NCBI GenBank assembly: GCA_948567375.1
Contig: OX419760.1
Span: 18,848,001-18,912,000, forward strand
Source of the DNA: Lunularia cruciata
Lineage: Eukaryota > Streptophyta > Marchantiopsida > Lunulariales > Lunulariaceae
Length of the DNA: 64,000 nt
Reading direction: 5' to 3'
Shown: piece after piece, positions 1-10,540 of the stretch
How the letters are laid out: every line of letters starts with the position of its first letter
How positions within the stretch are numbered: the stretch's first letter is position 1
Translations under genes and position numbers: made by a program
Notes under the pieces: model-generated
Told to the model about the DNA's origin: nothing
The model's database searches: none
The model's input: only the letters and a program-made list of their open reading frames with translations

Positions 1-555
1 TTATTCTCAATGCCCATATTGGTGCTAATCATTACATACTTAGGTATTTCCTTTGCTTGGGAAATATCCAAATTTTGAAATTCATCCACCATATGTAGGT
101 GGAATAGGATGGTCTCACACAAATGTACAAGAGGTTTGTCCAAAAACATTAGCATTATAACCTTTCCTCTAGTATGGTTTGACAGACTTCATATTCTTTT
201 ACATTCGTTGTAGGTTTTCTTTCAACATCAAGAAAAATGGTGTTGGATGGAGTACTCATATTTTGAGAATGATCTGAAAGGCTTGTGCAGTCACCATGGG
301 TTTTTTTTTTCATTTTAATTTGGAATAATAGTGTCATTGTGAAGAGTTCTATCAAGATGGAGACATTCCTCATCTATTTCTTTGTCTTTGCAATCAATAT
401 CATCTTGGATATAGAAGCAAGAGATAGTTGAGGTTTCCTAATTGTGCTCTTGGGTGTAAGGGAGGGGGAACATGGCATGGTAAAGAGGTCCATTTTCAGT
501 TTTAAGAGACATGTCCTTTGAATCTAAAAAGGCTATGTTTGGAGTCAAAGAAGTG
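1..555. other. No gene recognised
   Basis: AT-rich sequence with no convincing reading frame. A run of T lies near 301-311. A 72-codon minus-strand frame at 155-373 has no recognisable motif. It may be decayed retroelement sequence, but nothing links it to the families identified elsewhere. Confidence 0.4.
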
Positions 556-1126
556 TGTTATATTACCATTAGCTAGAGAAATTAGCTACATGTGAAAATT
601 GGCTTGGTAATATCTTTAGAGATATTATACATGATTTTCTAATTATATTAGATAGAGGGGTTACCAAAAGATGATTTCCACAAATAGAGTAGAAGTTGAA
701 AACACAATAAAAACTTCAAAGCTAATTTTGGAGGCCTAAACAAAAGAATCAAGCCTAAAAAATATCATCTTATGCTCCCATTGAGAAAAAAGCCATTGCT
801 TCCTTCTCCTCTTGTTTGTCTTGTCAAGATATTTCTAATTTTACCTCAACCATGATGTTTTGAGCTTCTTACAAAAAGATTCCCCAAATATTCCCTTTGG
901 TCAAACTTGTTTGACCAACCAAATAGGACAAGGATTAGCATGTCACCAATCCATGCAACTAATCTAAAGGTATAGCTTGTTGACATGTCACCAATCCATG
1001 TATATAATCTAAGGGTGTAGCTCTCTTTGAGGGATCCTCTTTGCTATATAATAAAGACAAGGTGCTCCTTTGGAGCATCATAGTTTGATGAGAGTTCTAG
1101 TCTTTTGTCCTACTTGGGTTATTACA
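556..1126 (+). repeat. Decayed C1-type LTR (probable solo LTR)
   Basis: This stretch aligns by eye with the C1 LTRs. It has the block 'gaggcctaaac', the 'accaatccatg...aatctaagggt' block, the promoter-like 'tatataataaagacaagg' near 1050 and the end 'gttattaca'. It is far more diverged than the other C1 LTRs. No primer-binding site follows the right end (the next bases are catgcacatt), so a solo LTR is the simplest reading. Flanking pentamers (aagtg, catgc) do not match, so any target duplication has decayed or the ends are slightly off. Confidence 0.65.
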
Positions 1127-1268
1127 CATGCACATTAAGAACATTTTGCAGATTTGGTAGAAAAATGAGGCAATTGAGTTGTTTGGCTTGACCACTCATT
1201 TCCTCTTTTGTTATGAAAAGAAAATTAATGATAATGTTTATAATTTCCTCATTACTATCAACTTGAGC

Positions 1269-1948
1269 TATGAGCCGGCCTATCTCTCACTCAACATGAA
1301 CCTTTGATGGCTATTAAGGTAGCACACTATGGACTAAGAAGGCATGGAGCCTCAACTACATCACACTCTTCCAAGGCACCTCCAAGACTCAAGACATTGC
1401 TCACTAGAGAACTCAATGAGAGAGATATAGTTGCAAATGAAAGGATAATGAGTACTTCCTAGCTTATATACTTATAAAAAAGTTACACATAAAATTTAAT
1501 AATTACAAGAGTAACTCAAATAACTAGGCTAAAAGTCAAATAAATTCAAAAAGTTTAAAGGATTAATTAAGCACATGGGATTCATCCCATGAGTAGGTGG
1601 TCTTATTCTCATCTGCCAGCTAAGTCAAAGATTCCTTCACATGGCCTATCCTTAGACTATAGAAAATATGCACCAACAAGGCTTTGGGTCCAAGAGTTCT
1701 CAATTCTTTCCTTAAAGTCAAATAACTAGGAATAATACCAAGTCAATACACTAAAAGACAAAATATTGGTGCTCACTCTTTTCCTTTTCTTTAGAATATG
1801 ATCACCTTTACTTAAGCTAGAATTAACTCTAACTAATCATGACTAATGTAGAAGCTTAGCTAACCTCCATATAGATAATATTTCTCCTCTACTTGCAATA
1901 CCAAACTTAATATCCTTCTAGAGTATACATGCACCAATGGGTATTATA
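1269..1948 (-). repeat. Decayed G2-type LTR, minus orientation
   Basis: It starts 'tatgagccggcctatctctc' and ends 'gggtattata', matching the G2b LTRs (tgtgagccgg...gggtattaca) along the length. Shared blocks include the 'ctccaagactcaagacattgctcactagagaactcaatgagag' region and the 'ggaataataccaagtc' region. Both terminal dinucleotides show transitions, consistent with age. There is no adjacent G2 internal sequence, so it is probably a solo LTR. Flanks (tgagc, aagca) show no target duplication. Confidence 0.7.
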
Positions 1949-2297
1949 AAGCAAGAGTCCATGCACTGATATGGAAACCAGTTTCTCCTTCCTTATTTGA
2001 GCTAGACAAATGTTCAATTTGATACATAGGAAGCATTATGTGTTTTAACTTCTTCCCAAAGGCTCACTTGCCATTTTGTCATGATGTGACAACATCTGCA
2101 TCTACCAACCAAGAGGCTCCTATAAGAGTGGAAACTATACCGGAGCAGGCATACCCATGATTAATAAATCAATCAAGAAGGTCTAGTCTCCAATGAGGAA
2201 GGGCACCTTGGATAATAAGCTAATAGAGTAATGTCTTCTTCTATCAGCCATGCAAAAGAGTGGAAGTTTTGATCATCCCCTTTAAACCAAGCGTTTC

Positions 2298-2332
2298 GGT
2301 AAATATCATGACCCTTGGTCATGATATTTACC
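2298..2332. repeat. Perfect 16-bp inverted repeat, 3-nt loop
   Basis: Arm 2298-2313 (ggtaaatatcatgacc) is the exact reverse complement of 2317-2332 (ggtcatgatatttacc), separated by ctt. It lies in decayed element sequence outside any recognised gene. Confidence 0.85.
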
Positions 2333-2339
2333 AAGGATC

Positions 2340-3404
2340 TTGAGCAATATGGAAATTTGGAATAATGCACACTTGGATGGTTACATGGATATTGGGATCA
2401 TGGACTTTTGTGTACAATATGAGGTGGTCCTTTGGGATTTCCTCAACAATAATGGTGTAAGGGACTTTAGGAATGTTGTGCAGGTTGCCCATATGTGGAG
2501 TAGGTTGAGTTCCTATAGAAATAGGGTTTTGCCATGGTGGGATAAAGTCTCCTGTAAGAGGATCCTTGAAGAGAACTATGGTTTGCAACTTTGTAAGGAG
2601 GATCTATAGCTCCCTATGCTCTATAGGTGCTACTTTGCACAATTTCTTCACTATGATATAGGGTTTTATACTGGCAAGATTGCCAATTATGTCATAATCA
2701 TGTATGATAGAGTTTGGTGGTTGTTTTGCCAATGTATCAAACATAGGAACTACAATCTGGTACATTTCCAAAGTAGGTTGCAAGATGTTATTGCATAAAA
2801 CAACTTCATTTGAGCTCCCAAAGGAATAGCTTTTAGAATTATAATTGTTGCTAATGATAGGTGCTTCATAAGTATGGGACCTTGTCATGAGTAACATATG
2901 CACCTCTTGCATACCATTGTTGCTAGTTAGAGTTGCCTCCTCCATATGAGAATTTTTGCCGATGGCAATAAAGTGAACATTCCCATTATGACCAACATAG
3001 TTTGGTGGTTCATTTTACATGGTTACTCCTTGTGCTTGAGTGATGAAGGTCTTGAAATGAGAGCATTGTGCCATGGTATGTGCTCTAAAACAAAATGCAC
3101 AACAAATAATGTTACTAGGGAATTGGTTGGCATGGTGATTCTTGCTACAAACATGATAAGATATCTTAGGTTCAAGTGAACCTTTGGCCTTGTCTATTAC
3201 CTCATCCTTTGCAAAAGAGTGGATCTCACATATGTTGGTTGAAGTTATTGTTCTACAAGACAACACAACGTGTACTTTTCCTTCTTTGGGCTCATGGCAT
3301 CTTTGTGGATTTCTTTACTTTGCCATGATGTGCACGTACCTTCCACAATGGACACAAAAACTTGGAATATCCAAGGTGGCACACTAAGCATTGTTGTGCC
3401 CTTG
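2340..3404 (-). pseudogene. Element O: decayed gypsy gag, C-terminal (zinc-knuckle) part
   Basis: Minus-strand frames at 2604-2945, 3015-3266 and 3292-3486 carry Cys/His clusters such as 'YHVCSKNHHANQF', 'CCAFCFRAHTMAQCSHF' and, at the C1a boundary, 'CxxCGRYVHIMAK'. These resemble degenerate retroviral-type zinc knuckles. The stretch continues on the other side of C1a (9766-10262) and X1 (18672-19309), where the gag core lies; all three pieces are on the minus strand in the expected order. The frame is broken repeatedly. Sequence left of about 2600 is assigned to O only by position. This is the oldest element in the left third. Confidence 0.5.
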
Positions 3405-4128
3405 TGTAATACCAAGAGCTAGCCATATGATCTAGATGTGACATTTGGTTGGTAACATCTAGAATGATGTTATACATGATGGTCAAAATAGATCAGATAG
3501 AAGTATCACCAAAAGAGTACTTCTACTAATAGAGTGGAAACCAAAATAGACTTGAGAACCTTAGAACCAATAACTAGACATATGATTTAAAGGTGAGAAT
3601 TGGTTTGGTAACATCTAGAAGGATGTTACAAATGATGGACTAAACAGATCAGAAAGAGGTATCACCAAAGGGGGACTTCTAACAATAGAGTAGGAACCAA
3701 AATATGCCTTAAATCTTTGAAGGTAATTTTGGAGGCCTAAACGGAAGAATTAGGTCTCAAAAATGTGCGGAGGAAAGGTTGGCCTTCCCTCAACCTTGGT
3801 TTGTCTTGTTGAGAGATTTCCAATGGTACCTTACTCACGTGATTTTGAGACTCCTATAAGAAGATTCCCCTAAAAGATTCCCTCCAGTCAAAGCTTGTTT
3901 GACCAACCAATTAGGACCTAGAACGACATGCCACCCATCCAAGTAAGTAATCCAAGGGTGGAGCTTGCTGATAGGTCACCTATCTGTGTGCCTAATCCTA
4001 TGGTGGAGCTTCCTTGGAGGAGATCTTCTTTGTTTATATAATAAAGAGAATATGCTCTTTTTGGGGGCACCAAATGTTTAGTGTGTAATTTGTGTTTCTC
4101 TCTCTTCTCTTGTCCTCAGAGTATTACA
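3405..4128 (+). repeat. C1a 5' LTR (724 bp)
   Basis: Starts tgtaatacc and ends gtattaca, forming an 8-bp terminal inverted repeat. A TATA-like stretch (tatataataaag, about 4035-4046) marks the likely U3/R region. It closely resembles the 741-bp LTRs of C1b in reverse orientation. Confidence 0.9.
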
Positions 4129-4129
4129 A

Positions 4130-4146
4130 TGGTATTAGAGTGAGTG
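4130..4146 (+). promoter_or_regulatory. C1a primer-binding site (initiator-Met tRNA type)
   Basis: Sequence tggtattagagtgagtg begins one base after the LTR. It matches the plant initiator-Met tRNA primer site (tggtatcagagc...) with C-to-T changes. C1b has the unmutated tggtatcagagcaagtg at the same place. Confidence 0.85.
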
Positions 4147-4268
4147 TCTTAGTCCAAGAAAGTGGATCACCCCTCTTGGAAGAGCACGAACTATTAAAAT
4201 TGAGTAATTTGAGGTGGAGAACATAGAGTAGTTGCTAGACTTAGGAAGGACTTGAGAGAGCAGATGGG

Positions 4269-4710
4269 ATGGATGCACCGGGAGGACAATTTCCTGCACT
4301 TAGCTTTCCATTCCTGAATCCATTCCTGAATCCATTCCACATCAAGGTTATATACATCCAGCGTAAGCAAATGAGGGTATCGCTAGTTTATCACTTTGGC
4401 ACAAAATTCATGGACCGAGTTATGAACTCACCAAACCCGGTGATTCTACCTATGGTGATATATGACAAAGAATGGGATTTGAAAATCTACATTCTACTAT
4501 GATGATATGGATGTGAATGTCCCGAATCCTCTCCCTTTCAACACTCAAGTAGAAATCCGTTATGTAGTGAGAACGAAAGTGATGTTTAGAAATTTTGTGG
4601 TTAGAAATTTTGACGAGGAGTATTATCAACAAGTGATAGCTTTTGAGGTCCCAATGGTTGTTCCAATAGTTTGTGTGCCTTCTAGAGTGATCATATTGAC
4701 TCTGGATTGA
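4269..4710 (+). pseudogene. C1a leader ORF upstream of gag (broken)
   Basis: A frame opening MDAPGGQFPA and a following frame to 4710 have no recognised domain. C1b has the same start (MDAPGGQFPA, from 17212 on the minus strand) and near-identical sequence, so this stretch was coding or structurally constrained in the ancestor. It may be an N-terminal extension of gag, separated by stops in both copies, or a short independent ORF. Confidence 0.4.
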
Positions 4711-4767
4711 AGTAGACAGTTTGTGTGCCTTCCAGAGTGATCATATTGACTCTGGATTGAAGTAGAT
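4668..4767 (+). repeat. 50-bp tandem duplication in C1a leader/gag
   Basis: Units 4668-4717 and 4718-4767 differ at about two positions. C1b has a single copy at the equivalent place (about 16785-16830), so the duplication occurred in C1a or its immediate parent. Confidence 0.85.
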
Positions 4768-4775
4768 AGTAACAA

Positions 4776-5870
4776 TTGAGTGTTGCAGGAACCATGGATC
4801 TGCAATTGCAAGAGCTAGAGCAAGGAATGCAAGGGATGTTGAATGAATTTCAAGAGATTAAGATGACTATGGAGACATTACAAAGTCAAGTGCAGATCCT
4901 TAGGGACGATCAAGCTATGCAAGAAGAAGAGCTGTCTCAAAACCCAATACCAACAACTGAAGTACTTGGAGAGGCACCTATACCTACAAACCCTATCAAC
5001 AATGAAGCCACATTGCTACTCTGGATGAAGAAGACCTACAACATTGAGCCTTACAAGGGGCAGTGTATGATGGGAGTAGTGGAAAATTGGATCTCAAGAA
5101 TGAATCAATATTTCCAATTGTTCTCAATATAGATCATAGAGCATGCTGTAGGTGTGTTTGCATATGGGTACTTGACCGATAAAGCCCTCACATGGTATGA
5201 TGCTTGGGAATGATCCATGTTGGTAGAGAGAAGGGAGGTTACGTGGACATCAATGCAAGAAGGATTGTTGAAGAATTTCCAATCGGTGGATTTTATGCAA
5301 ATGGCTCAAACCCAACTATGGGGATTGAGACAGAAGAATAACATACAAGAGTACGTGGAGGCATTTTTAGATCTACAAGTTGCAATAACCGACATGAGTC
5401 CAGTAGAGGCTCTTGACAATTTCAAACAAAGGTTAAAGGAGCGGATTTGCCAAGAAGTCATGGTGCAAAATCCTTGCATGGAATTTGAAGCCATTGCTTA
5501 TGCATAGAGAATAGTAGGAGCATTGGGTGGAGGTGAAGGAGTAGTTCCATCTCAATATTATTGGGCAGAAATGCCACACATGGGTGGACCCGTACCAATT
5601 CCAAGGAGCACGACCGCTTCAAGGAGAGCATGGACGGGTAAAAGAATGAAGAGATGGAGTCCCACAAGGAGATGGAACTCGAGGAGAATAACGTTGTTAC
5701 AATTGTGGCCATATTGGGCACATATCTACCAATTGTAGCACTCATTTCCCTAGAGGTCCTCGGCCTTCATACATGCAATCTTTGAACAACATGGAGAGGC
5801 GCATTGAAGAGGAGGAGGTAGAAAACACTTCAGAAAACAAAGATTGCCAGTAAATGTACCTTGCAGCCTT
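4776..5870 (+). pseudogene. C1a gag (capsid and nucleocapsid), broken
   Basis: The likely start is the Met at 4794 (MDLQLQELEQGMQ). A short coiled segment is followed by a gag core with 'LLWMKKTYNIEPYKG', 'ALTWYDAW' and 'REVTWTSMQEGLLKNF', the usual Ty3/gypsy gag pattern. A CCHC knuckle (CYNCGHIGHISTNC) lies at about 5696-5737. Gag would build the virus-like particle and the knuckle would bind element RNA. In-frame stops interrupt it near 5130, 5210 and 5506, and the knuckle sits in another frame, so it cannot make an intact product. C1b carries the same domain order. Confidence 0.8.
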
Positions 5871-6388
5871 ATTAGCTCAATAAGGAAGAAGAGAAGCAAG
5901 GGAAGGAAGAAGACTAATGTGCAAAGATCCCAAAAGGCAACCTCACAATTGATTGTTGTGAATAGAGTCCTAGAAAGCAATCAAGTGAGAGTATTAATCG
6001 ATTCGGGAGCAATAGAGAATTTCTTATCTTGCTCTATTGCAATAAGATTGGGAATGGATCTAGAAGGAGATGGGAGTGAATAAGAAGAGTTTCCTAATGG
6101 GCAAATAGAGAGGATTGAATCATTACCTAGACGGGTCACATTCTCTGTAGGAGAATATCAAGAAGCAATTGAGTGGCGAGTGATACAATTAGCTTGTTAT
6201 GATGCAATCTTAGGCATGCCATGGATGGAGCATTACAACCCTATGGTAGATTGGAGGAAGAAAGTAGTGAGAACCCACCAATGGTCAATCATTGGGATTA
6301 AAGAAAAATCACCCAAGCAGGATCTGCCTCTATATGTCAAAGGGATGGCACTGTCTGTAAGACCAATAGATGTTTCATGGGTCTAATA
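5844..6388 (+). pseudogene. C1a protease region
   Basis: The retropepsin motif appears as 'VRVLIDSGAIENFLS' (D-S-G active site), followed by a second beta-rich stretch around 'YDAILGMPWMEHYNP', typical of Ty3/gypsy proteases. The enzyme would cut the Gag-Pol polyprotein. A stop at about 6081 (TAA) separates the two halves. Confidence 0.8.
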
Positions 6389-7270
6389 AGAAAAATCCGG
6401 AGTGCACAACTCAATGGAAAAATTCCTAAGAAATTGAAGGCTATGGTGGATGAATTTCAAGATGTCTCTCCCGATGATCTACGCTCAAGATTACCACCAA
6501 AAAGGAGAGTTGATCATAAAATTGAGACACTCCCAAGGAAGACATCTCCTTGTAAGGCCCCAATATTGCCTATCACCTCATGAGTTGGAGGAGTGTAAGA
6601 CTCAAATTGAGGAGATGCTACAAAAGGGGTTCATCCAACCTAGCGTATCACCATATGGGGCCCCTGTCTTGTTTGTGAAGAAGGAAGATGGTACAATGTG
6701 CATGTGCATTGACTATCAAGGTCTCAATTAGCAAACAATGAAGAACAAATACTCCTTACCTTGCATGGATGACCTATTTGATAAACTCCATGGAGCAAGA
6801 TACTTCACCAAATTGGACTTGCGGAGTGGTTACAATTAAATCTAAATTGTAGAGGAGGATGCGTACAAAATTGCCTTTTGAACCAAGTATGGCCACTTTG
6901 AGTATCTTGTGATGCCTTTTGGCCTCACCAATGCACTTGCCACTTTCATGAGTCTAATGAATGACATATTTTGTCCATACTTGGATAAGTATGTTATTGT
7001 CTTCTTGGATGATATCTTAGAATATAGTAGCATGATGACAGAACACAAGCAACATCTACAAGAGGTCCTCTAAATTCTAAGACACAATCGATTGTATGCC
7101 AAAATCTCAAAGTGCACGTTTGGCAAGTCTAAAGTAGACTACTTGGGGCATAGAGTAAGGGCAAAGGGCATTCAAGTATTGAAAGATATAATAAGAGGTC
7201 ATTCAAAAATGGAGTGCCCCAGAAGATCAGACTCAACTCAAGAGCTTCTTGGGGTTGACAGGATTCTATC
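6389..7270 (+). pseudogene. C1a reverse transcriptase
   Basis: RT motifs in order: '[15 protein letters not shown]', 'CIDYQGLN', '[12 protein letters not shown]', '[18 protein letters not shown]' and the catalytic 'VFLDDIL' (Y/F-x-D-D). A thumb segment '[17 protein letters not shown]' follows at about 7107-7160. Stops at several points (e.g. TAG after [11 protein letters not shown] after SGYN) and a frame change break the gene. Most are explained by C-to-T or G-to-A changes relative to C1b. Confidence 0.88.
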
Positions 7271-7934
7271 GTAGATTTATCAAGGACTTCTCCAAGGTTG
7301 CACAACCTTTAATGGCACTACTTGGCAAGGGGAAGAAGTGGACATGAGGAACCGCACAAGAGTTGGTCTTTCAAGAATTGAAAGCCACCTTGCTACATGC
7401 ACTAATCTTGAAGTAGTATGACCCAAAATGTCCAATCAAGTTGGCTATAGATGCATCAAGCTATAGATGCATCAAGCGTAGCAATAAGAGGCTATAGATG
7501 CATCAAGCGTAGCAATAAGAGCAGTCCTACAACAAGAGTGGCATGACGGATGGCATCCAATTGCATATTTCTTTCAAAAGCTGCTACCGGTAGAGCGCAA
7601 CTACCACACCACAAAACAAGAAGAGTTGGCCATTGTTTTGGCAACCAAGCATTGGAAGCACTATCTGGGCAAGAAGGCATTTGTAGTAGAGATAGACCAC
7701 AAACCTCTAGTCTACTTCTAGATGAAGAAGGATCTATCTCGTTGCCAGATTCAGTGGGCAAAGTGGCGATAACACTTCAACATGACAATCACCTACATGG
7801 AAGGGAAGAAGCAAATTGCAGATGCATTCACCCGCATGCCAATGGCAAACAACTTGGTGGTAGAGGTTAAGATTAACCTTGAATTCTGGCCAAAGATTTT
7901 GGCTGCTACAAAAATTGATCCATAGATTGTAGAA
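7271..7934 (+). pseudogene. C1a RNase H, broken, with internal tandem repeats
   Basis: The reading resumes at '[16 protein letters not shown]'-type sequence and contains the RNase H region (compare C1b '[17 protein letters not shown]'). At about 7442-7520 the 'gctatagatgcatcaa' unit occurs three times where C1b has one, which disrupts the first RNase H strand and its catalytic Asp. Several stops are present. Confidence 0.7.
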
Positions 7935-9076
7935 GTGCAATCATCTAAAGGCATCACTAGCACCCAAGGACTCACCTTTCATGATGGCAGATTATGGATC
8001 CCAAATGTCCCAAAACTACGCACCACCATTCTAGCAGAATGTCATGATTTGGCCATTGTAGGTCATGTCAGAGTGGACAAGACCTTGGATGCAATCCAAT
8101 GCCATTACTATTGCCCTAAGATGAGCAACAACGTGATGGACTATGTGTGCAGCTGCCTACTTTGTCAACAGAACAAAGCTTCTAATCAAGCTTATGCAAA
8201 GCTCCTTCAACCTCTCCTCATGCCTATCTAACGTTGGGAACAAGTGAGTGTGGATCTTGTCTGTGAATTACCCAAGACCACCTCAGGGTTTGACTCCATC
8301 GTGGTCTTTGTGGACCGGCTCAGCAAAATGATTCATGTATGTCCTACCACCAAGGATGTGACCGCTCCACAACTAGCTCAATTATACTTAGATGCAATCT
8401 TCTCTCACCATGGCTTGTCTAGAGTACTTATCACTGATAGAGGCACTCAATTCACCAATTTTTTTGGCAAACACTCTTTGGTTTCTTCAAAACCAAGTTG
8501 GCCATGTCCACATCTTACCACCCACAAACAGACGGCCAAACAAAGTGGGCTAATCGCACAATTGAAGACATATTATGCGGCTTCACCTTAGAAGAGCAAG
8601 AGAGGTGGGACACCCTACTCCCGTTGGTGGAATTTGCTTACAACAATTCAGTTAATGCATCCACCCAAGTCACTCCGTTCTTCCTCATGTATGGTGAGCA
8701 TCCATTCACACCTTCTAGCTTGATGAAGATCTGTCCAGTGGCTACCAAGGTCGATGCAGTCAACATATTTGTTTCTAAAATCCAACAAGGTGTGGAGAGC
8801 GCCAAGCACAGATTATAGATTGCACAAAATTGACAGAAGCAGTATGCTGATGCACACCGTAGGCACATGGAGTTCAATGTTGGGGATCAAGTGTGGCTAT
8901 TGACAACCAACCTCACATTAGTTGGATCTTGTAAGCTCAGACCTCGTTTTATTGGGCCTTTCTCAATTTGTCATGTTGGCGTTGTAGCCTATCACCTTGA
9001 GCTACCACCACACATGAAGATCCATCTTGTGTTCTATGTTTCCCTACTATGCAGATATGCTCCCCGCTCTGGCTAG
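7935..9076 (+). pseudogene. C1a integrase (zinc finger, core, GPY/F)
   Basis: HHCC zinc finger: 'ECHDLAIVGHVRVDKTLDAI' then 'VCSCLLCQQNKAS'. Core: 'VDLVCELPKTTSGFDSIVVFVDRLSKMIH' (first Asp), 'LITDRGTQFTN' (second Asp), and 'SYHPQTDGQTKWANRT', where the third catalytic Glu is replaced by Lys. The C-terminal GPY/F module is 'LRPRFIGPFSICHVG...YHLELPP'. It would insert element cDNA into the genome. Frameshifts near 8460 and stops near 8590, 8817 and 8833 also inactivate it. Confidence 0.88.
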
Positions 9077-9139
9077 GGTCATTCCACCCAAGACATTTGA
9101 CCTTGTCCGACACTCATTGATGGCATAGAGGAATATGAA

Positions 9140-9385
9140 GTGGAGTGTATTCTCCAAAAATGCATGCGTGGTACTTGCCATCTACGGGTGGACTATCTAG
9201 TACAATGGAAAGGTTACCTCCTCTATGAAGCAACTTGGGAGCCCGCTGCCAATTTGACACATGCACCGGTGTTGGTGCAATCATTTGAGCAACAATTGCA
9301 CAACAAGGACATTGCGTGCAATTGTTGTGCACGCAACGTCCTTGTTGCATGCACAACAATTGTGCATGCAACGGGAGGTCTGTAA
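9140..9385 (+). pseudogene. C1a chromodomain
   Basis: The segment around 9140-9290 contains 'DYLVQWKGYLLYEATWEPA', the hallmark of a chromodomain (aromatic cage, WKGY...TWEP). In chromoviruses it follows integrase and directs integration to particular chromatin. It is separated from the integrase frame by stops near 9076 and 9100. Confidence 0.88.
9319..9362 (+). repeat. Inverted repeat just upstream of the C1a purine tract
   Basis: Arms 9319-9337 and 9344-9362 are 19 bp with one mismatch and a 6-nt loop. The purine tract (acgggaggt) and 3' LTR follow directly. C1b has a shorter hairpin at the same place (12313-12330). Confidence 0.75.
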
Positions 9386-9760
9386 TACCAAGAGCTAGTC
9401 ATATGATCTAGATGCGGCCTTTCCTCCCCCCTAGTTTGTCTCATCAAGAGCTTTCCAATGGTACCTTACTCACGTGATTCTGAGACTCTTACAAGAAGAT
9501 TCCCTAAAAGATTCCCTTTGATCAAAGCTTGTTTGACCAACCAATTAGGACCTGGACCGACATGTCACCCATCCAAGTAAGTAATCCAAGGGTGGAGCTT
9601 GCTGATAGGTCACCTATCTATGTGCCTAATCCTATGGTGGAGCTTCTTTGGAGGAGATCCTCTTTGTCTATAAAATAAAGAGAAGGTGCTCCTTTGGGAC
9701 ACCAAATGTTGAGTGTGTAATTTGTGTTTCTCTCTCTTCTCTTGTCCTTGGAGTATTACA
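9381..9760 (+). repeat. C1a 3' LTR (380 bp, internally deleted)
   Basis: Same ends as the 5' LTR (tgtaatacca...gtattaca), but about 345 bp is missing shortly after 'gatctagatg', so U3 runs directly into the 'cctttcct' block. The target duplication CCTTG follows. Confidence 0.88.
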
Positions 9761-9765
9761 CCTTG

Positions 9766-10257
9766 TCTTAAGCAACATGTACAAGAGATCTATCCCATTC
9801 TAACAATATTTCTTGATTTCTTTCTTGTGGTTATTGTGTTAGGTATAGGTTTTCTAGTTGTTCCAACTTCATCATGATGTCCTCTATCTTGGTGGTAGAT
9901 GTGGGAATATTAACAATTACAAGAATGGACAATCCTAATGTAGCTATAGTGTGTGCTATGGGAGTTGCTACAAGCACATGATCATACATGGGTGCCAATT
10001 GAAGTACCCCGTAAAGGGCCAGTGCAATTGTGGGAGCTCCTCCATAGAAGTAATTAGGCTGTAGGAATCCTTGAGTGGCAACATAGGGGTTATACATCAT
10101 GTTCCCTTTAAATACTATATTATAGAGCAGGGGTCTAGTAAGGCCATATCCTTCTCAAGGCCATTAGCTTGAGCCCAACAACATGCTTCTTGAATGCTTG
10201 GGCTAGAGTTGTAGTCTTGTTGTATATGAGAAATTTTTGAATATTCTCAAGTATTGC
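9766..10257 (-). pseudogene. Element O: gag middle part
   Basis: Minus-strand reading from the X1 boundary gives 'AILENIQKFLIYNKTTTLAQAFKKHVVGLK', the Ty3/gypsy gag pattern (short helices ending before the knuckles). It joins directly, after removal of X1 and one ATCCT copy, to 'GPTIALNRFKD' encoded at 18672 and beyond. A second frame (9831-10100) continues with a Pro/Tyr-rich linker. A frameshift near 10120 breaks it. The part of the downstream 'gag' frame beyond 10263 is X1 sequence, not O. Confidence 0.65.
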
Positions 10258-10533
10258 ATCCTTGTGGTACACACATTTTTCATTTTGGATGAGTTTTAAA
10301 GAAGAAATGCATGATTGAACCCAAATGGAGAATAAATGATGAGAAGTTTGTATTTTGATTTCACCCAAAGAAGTAGACTTCATGTTGGAGGAAGAGGTAC
10401 TTGGATTTGATCAGACCCGAAGAAGCTTACTTTGTGTCAAAGGAGGAAAAACTCGGAGCAGATGCTGAAGGAGGGCAGACCTAAAGGAGGAATGTAAATT
10501 GTAAGTCAGGATTACTGCGGGGTTGTATCTCAG

Positions 10534-10540
10534 TATAAAA
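10534..10540 (+). promoter_or_regulatory. TATA-like box of X1
   Basis: The motif tataaaa, within 'cagtataaaaaggtcc', lies about 271 bp from the element start. X2 and X3 have the same motif at about 384-385 bp; the shorter distance fits a deletion in the X1 5' region. Confidence 0.5.

Larger units (their letters stand above)
3405..9760 (+). mobile_element. C1a: full-length Ty3/gypsy chromovirus, plus strand
   Basis: This 6.36-kb element is bounded by TGTAATACC...GTATTACA LTRs and a matching 5-bp target duplication CCTTG (3400-3404 and 9761-9765). Order: 5' LTR 3405-4128, Met-type primer site, gag, protease, RT, RNase H, integrase, chromodomain, purine tract, 3' LTR 9381-9760. This is the chromovirus order and the chromodomain confirms the lineage. 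It interrupts gag of element O. Coding frames carry many stops and frameshifts, and the integrase catalytic Glu has become Lys, so it is dead. The 3' LTR is about half the length of the 5' LTR because of a deletion. Confidence 0.93.

Noticed and set aside
9140-9385. Chromodomain as a host chromatin gene
   Set aside because: It lies between integrase and LTR in two C1 copies, so it is part of pol.
10135-10383. 82-codon minus frame as one O gag ORF
   Set aside because: The X1 boundary at 10263 runs through it; only the part below 10258 belongs to O gag.
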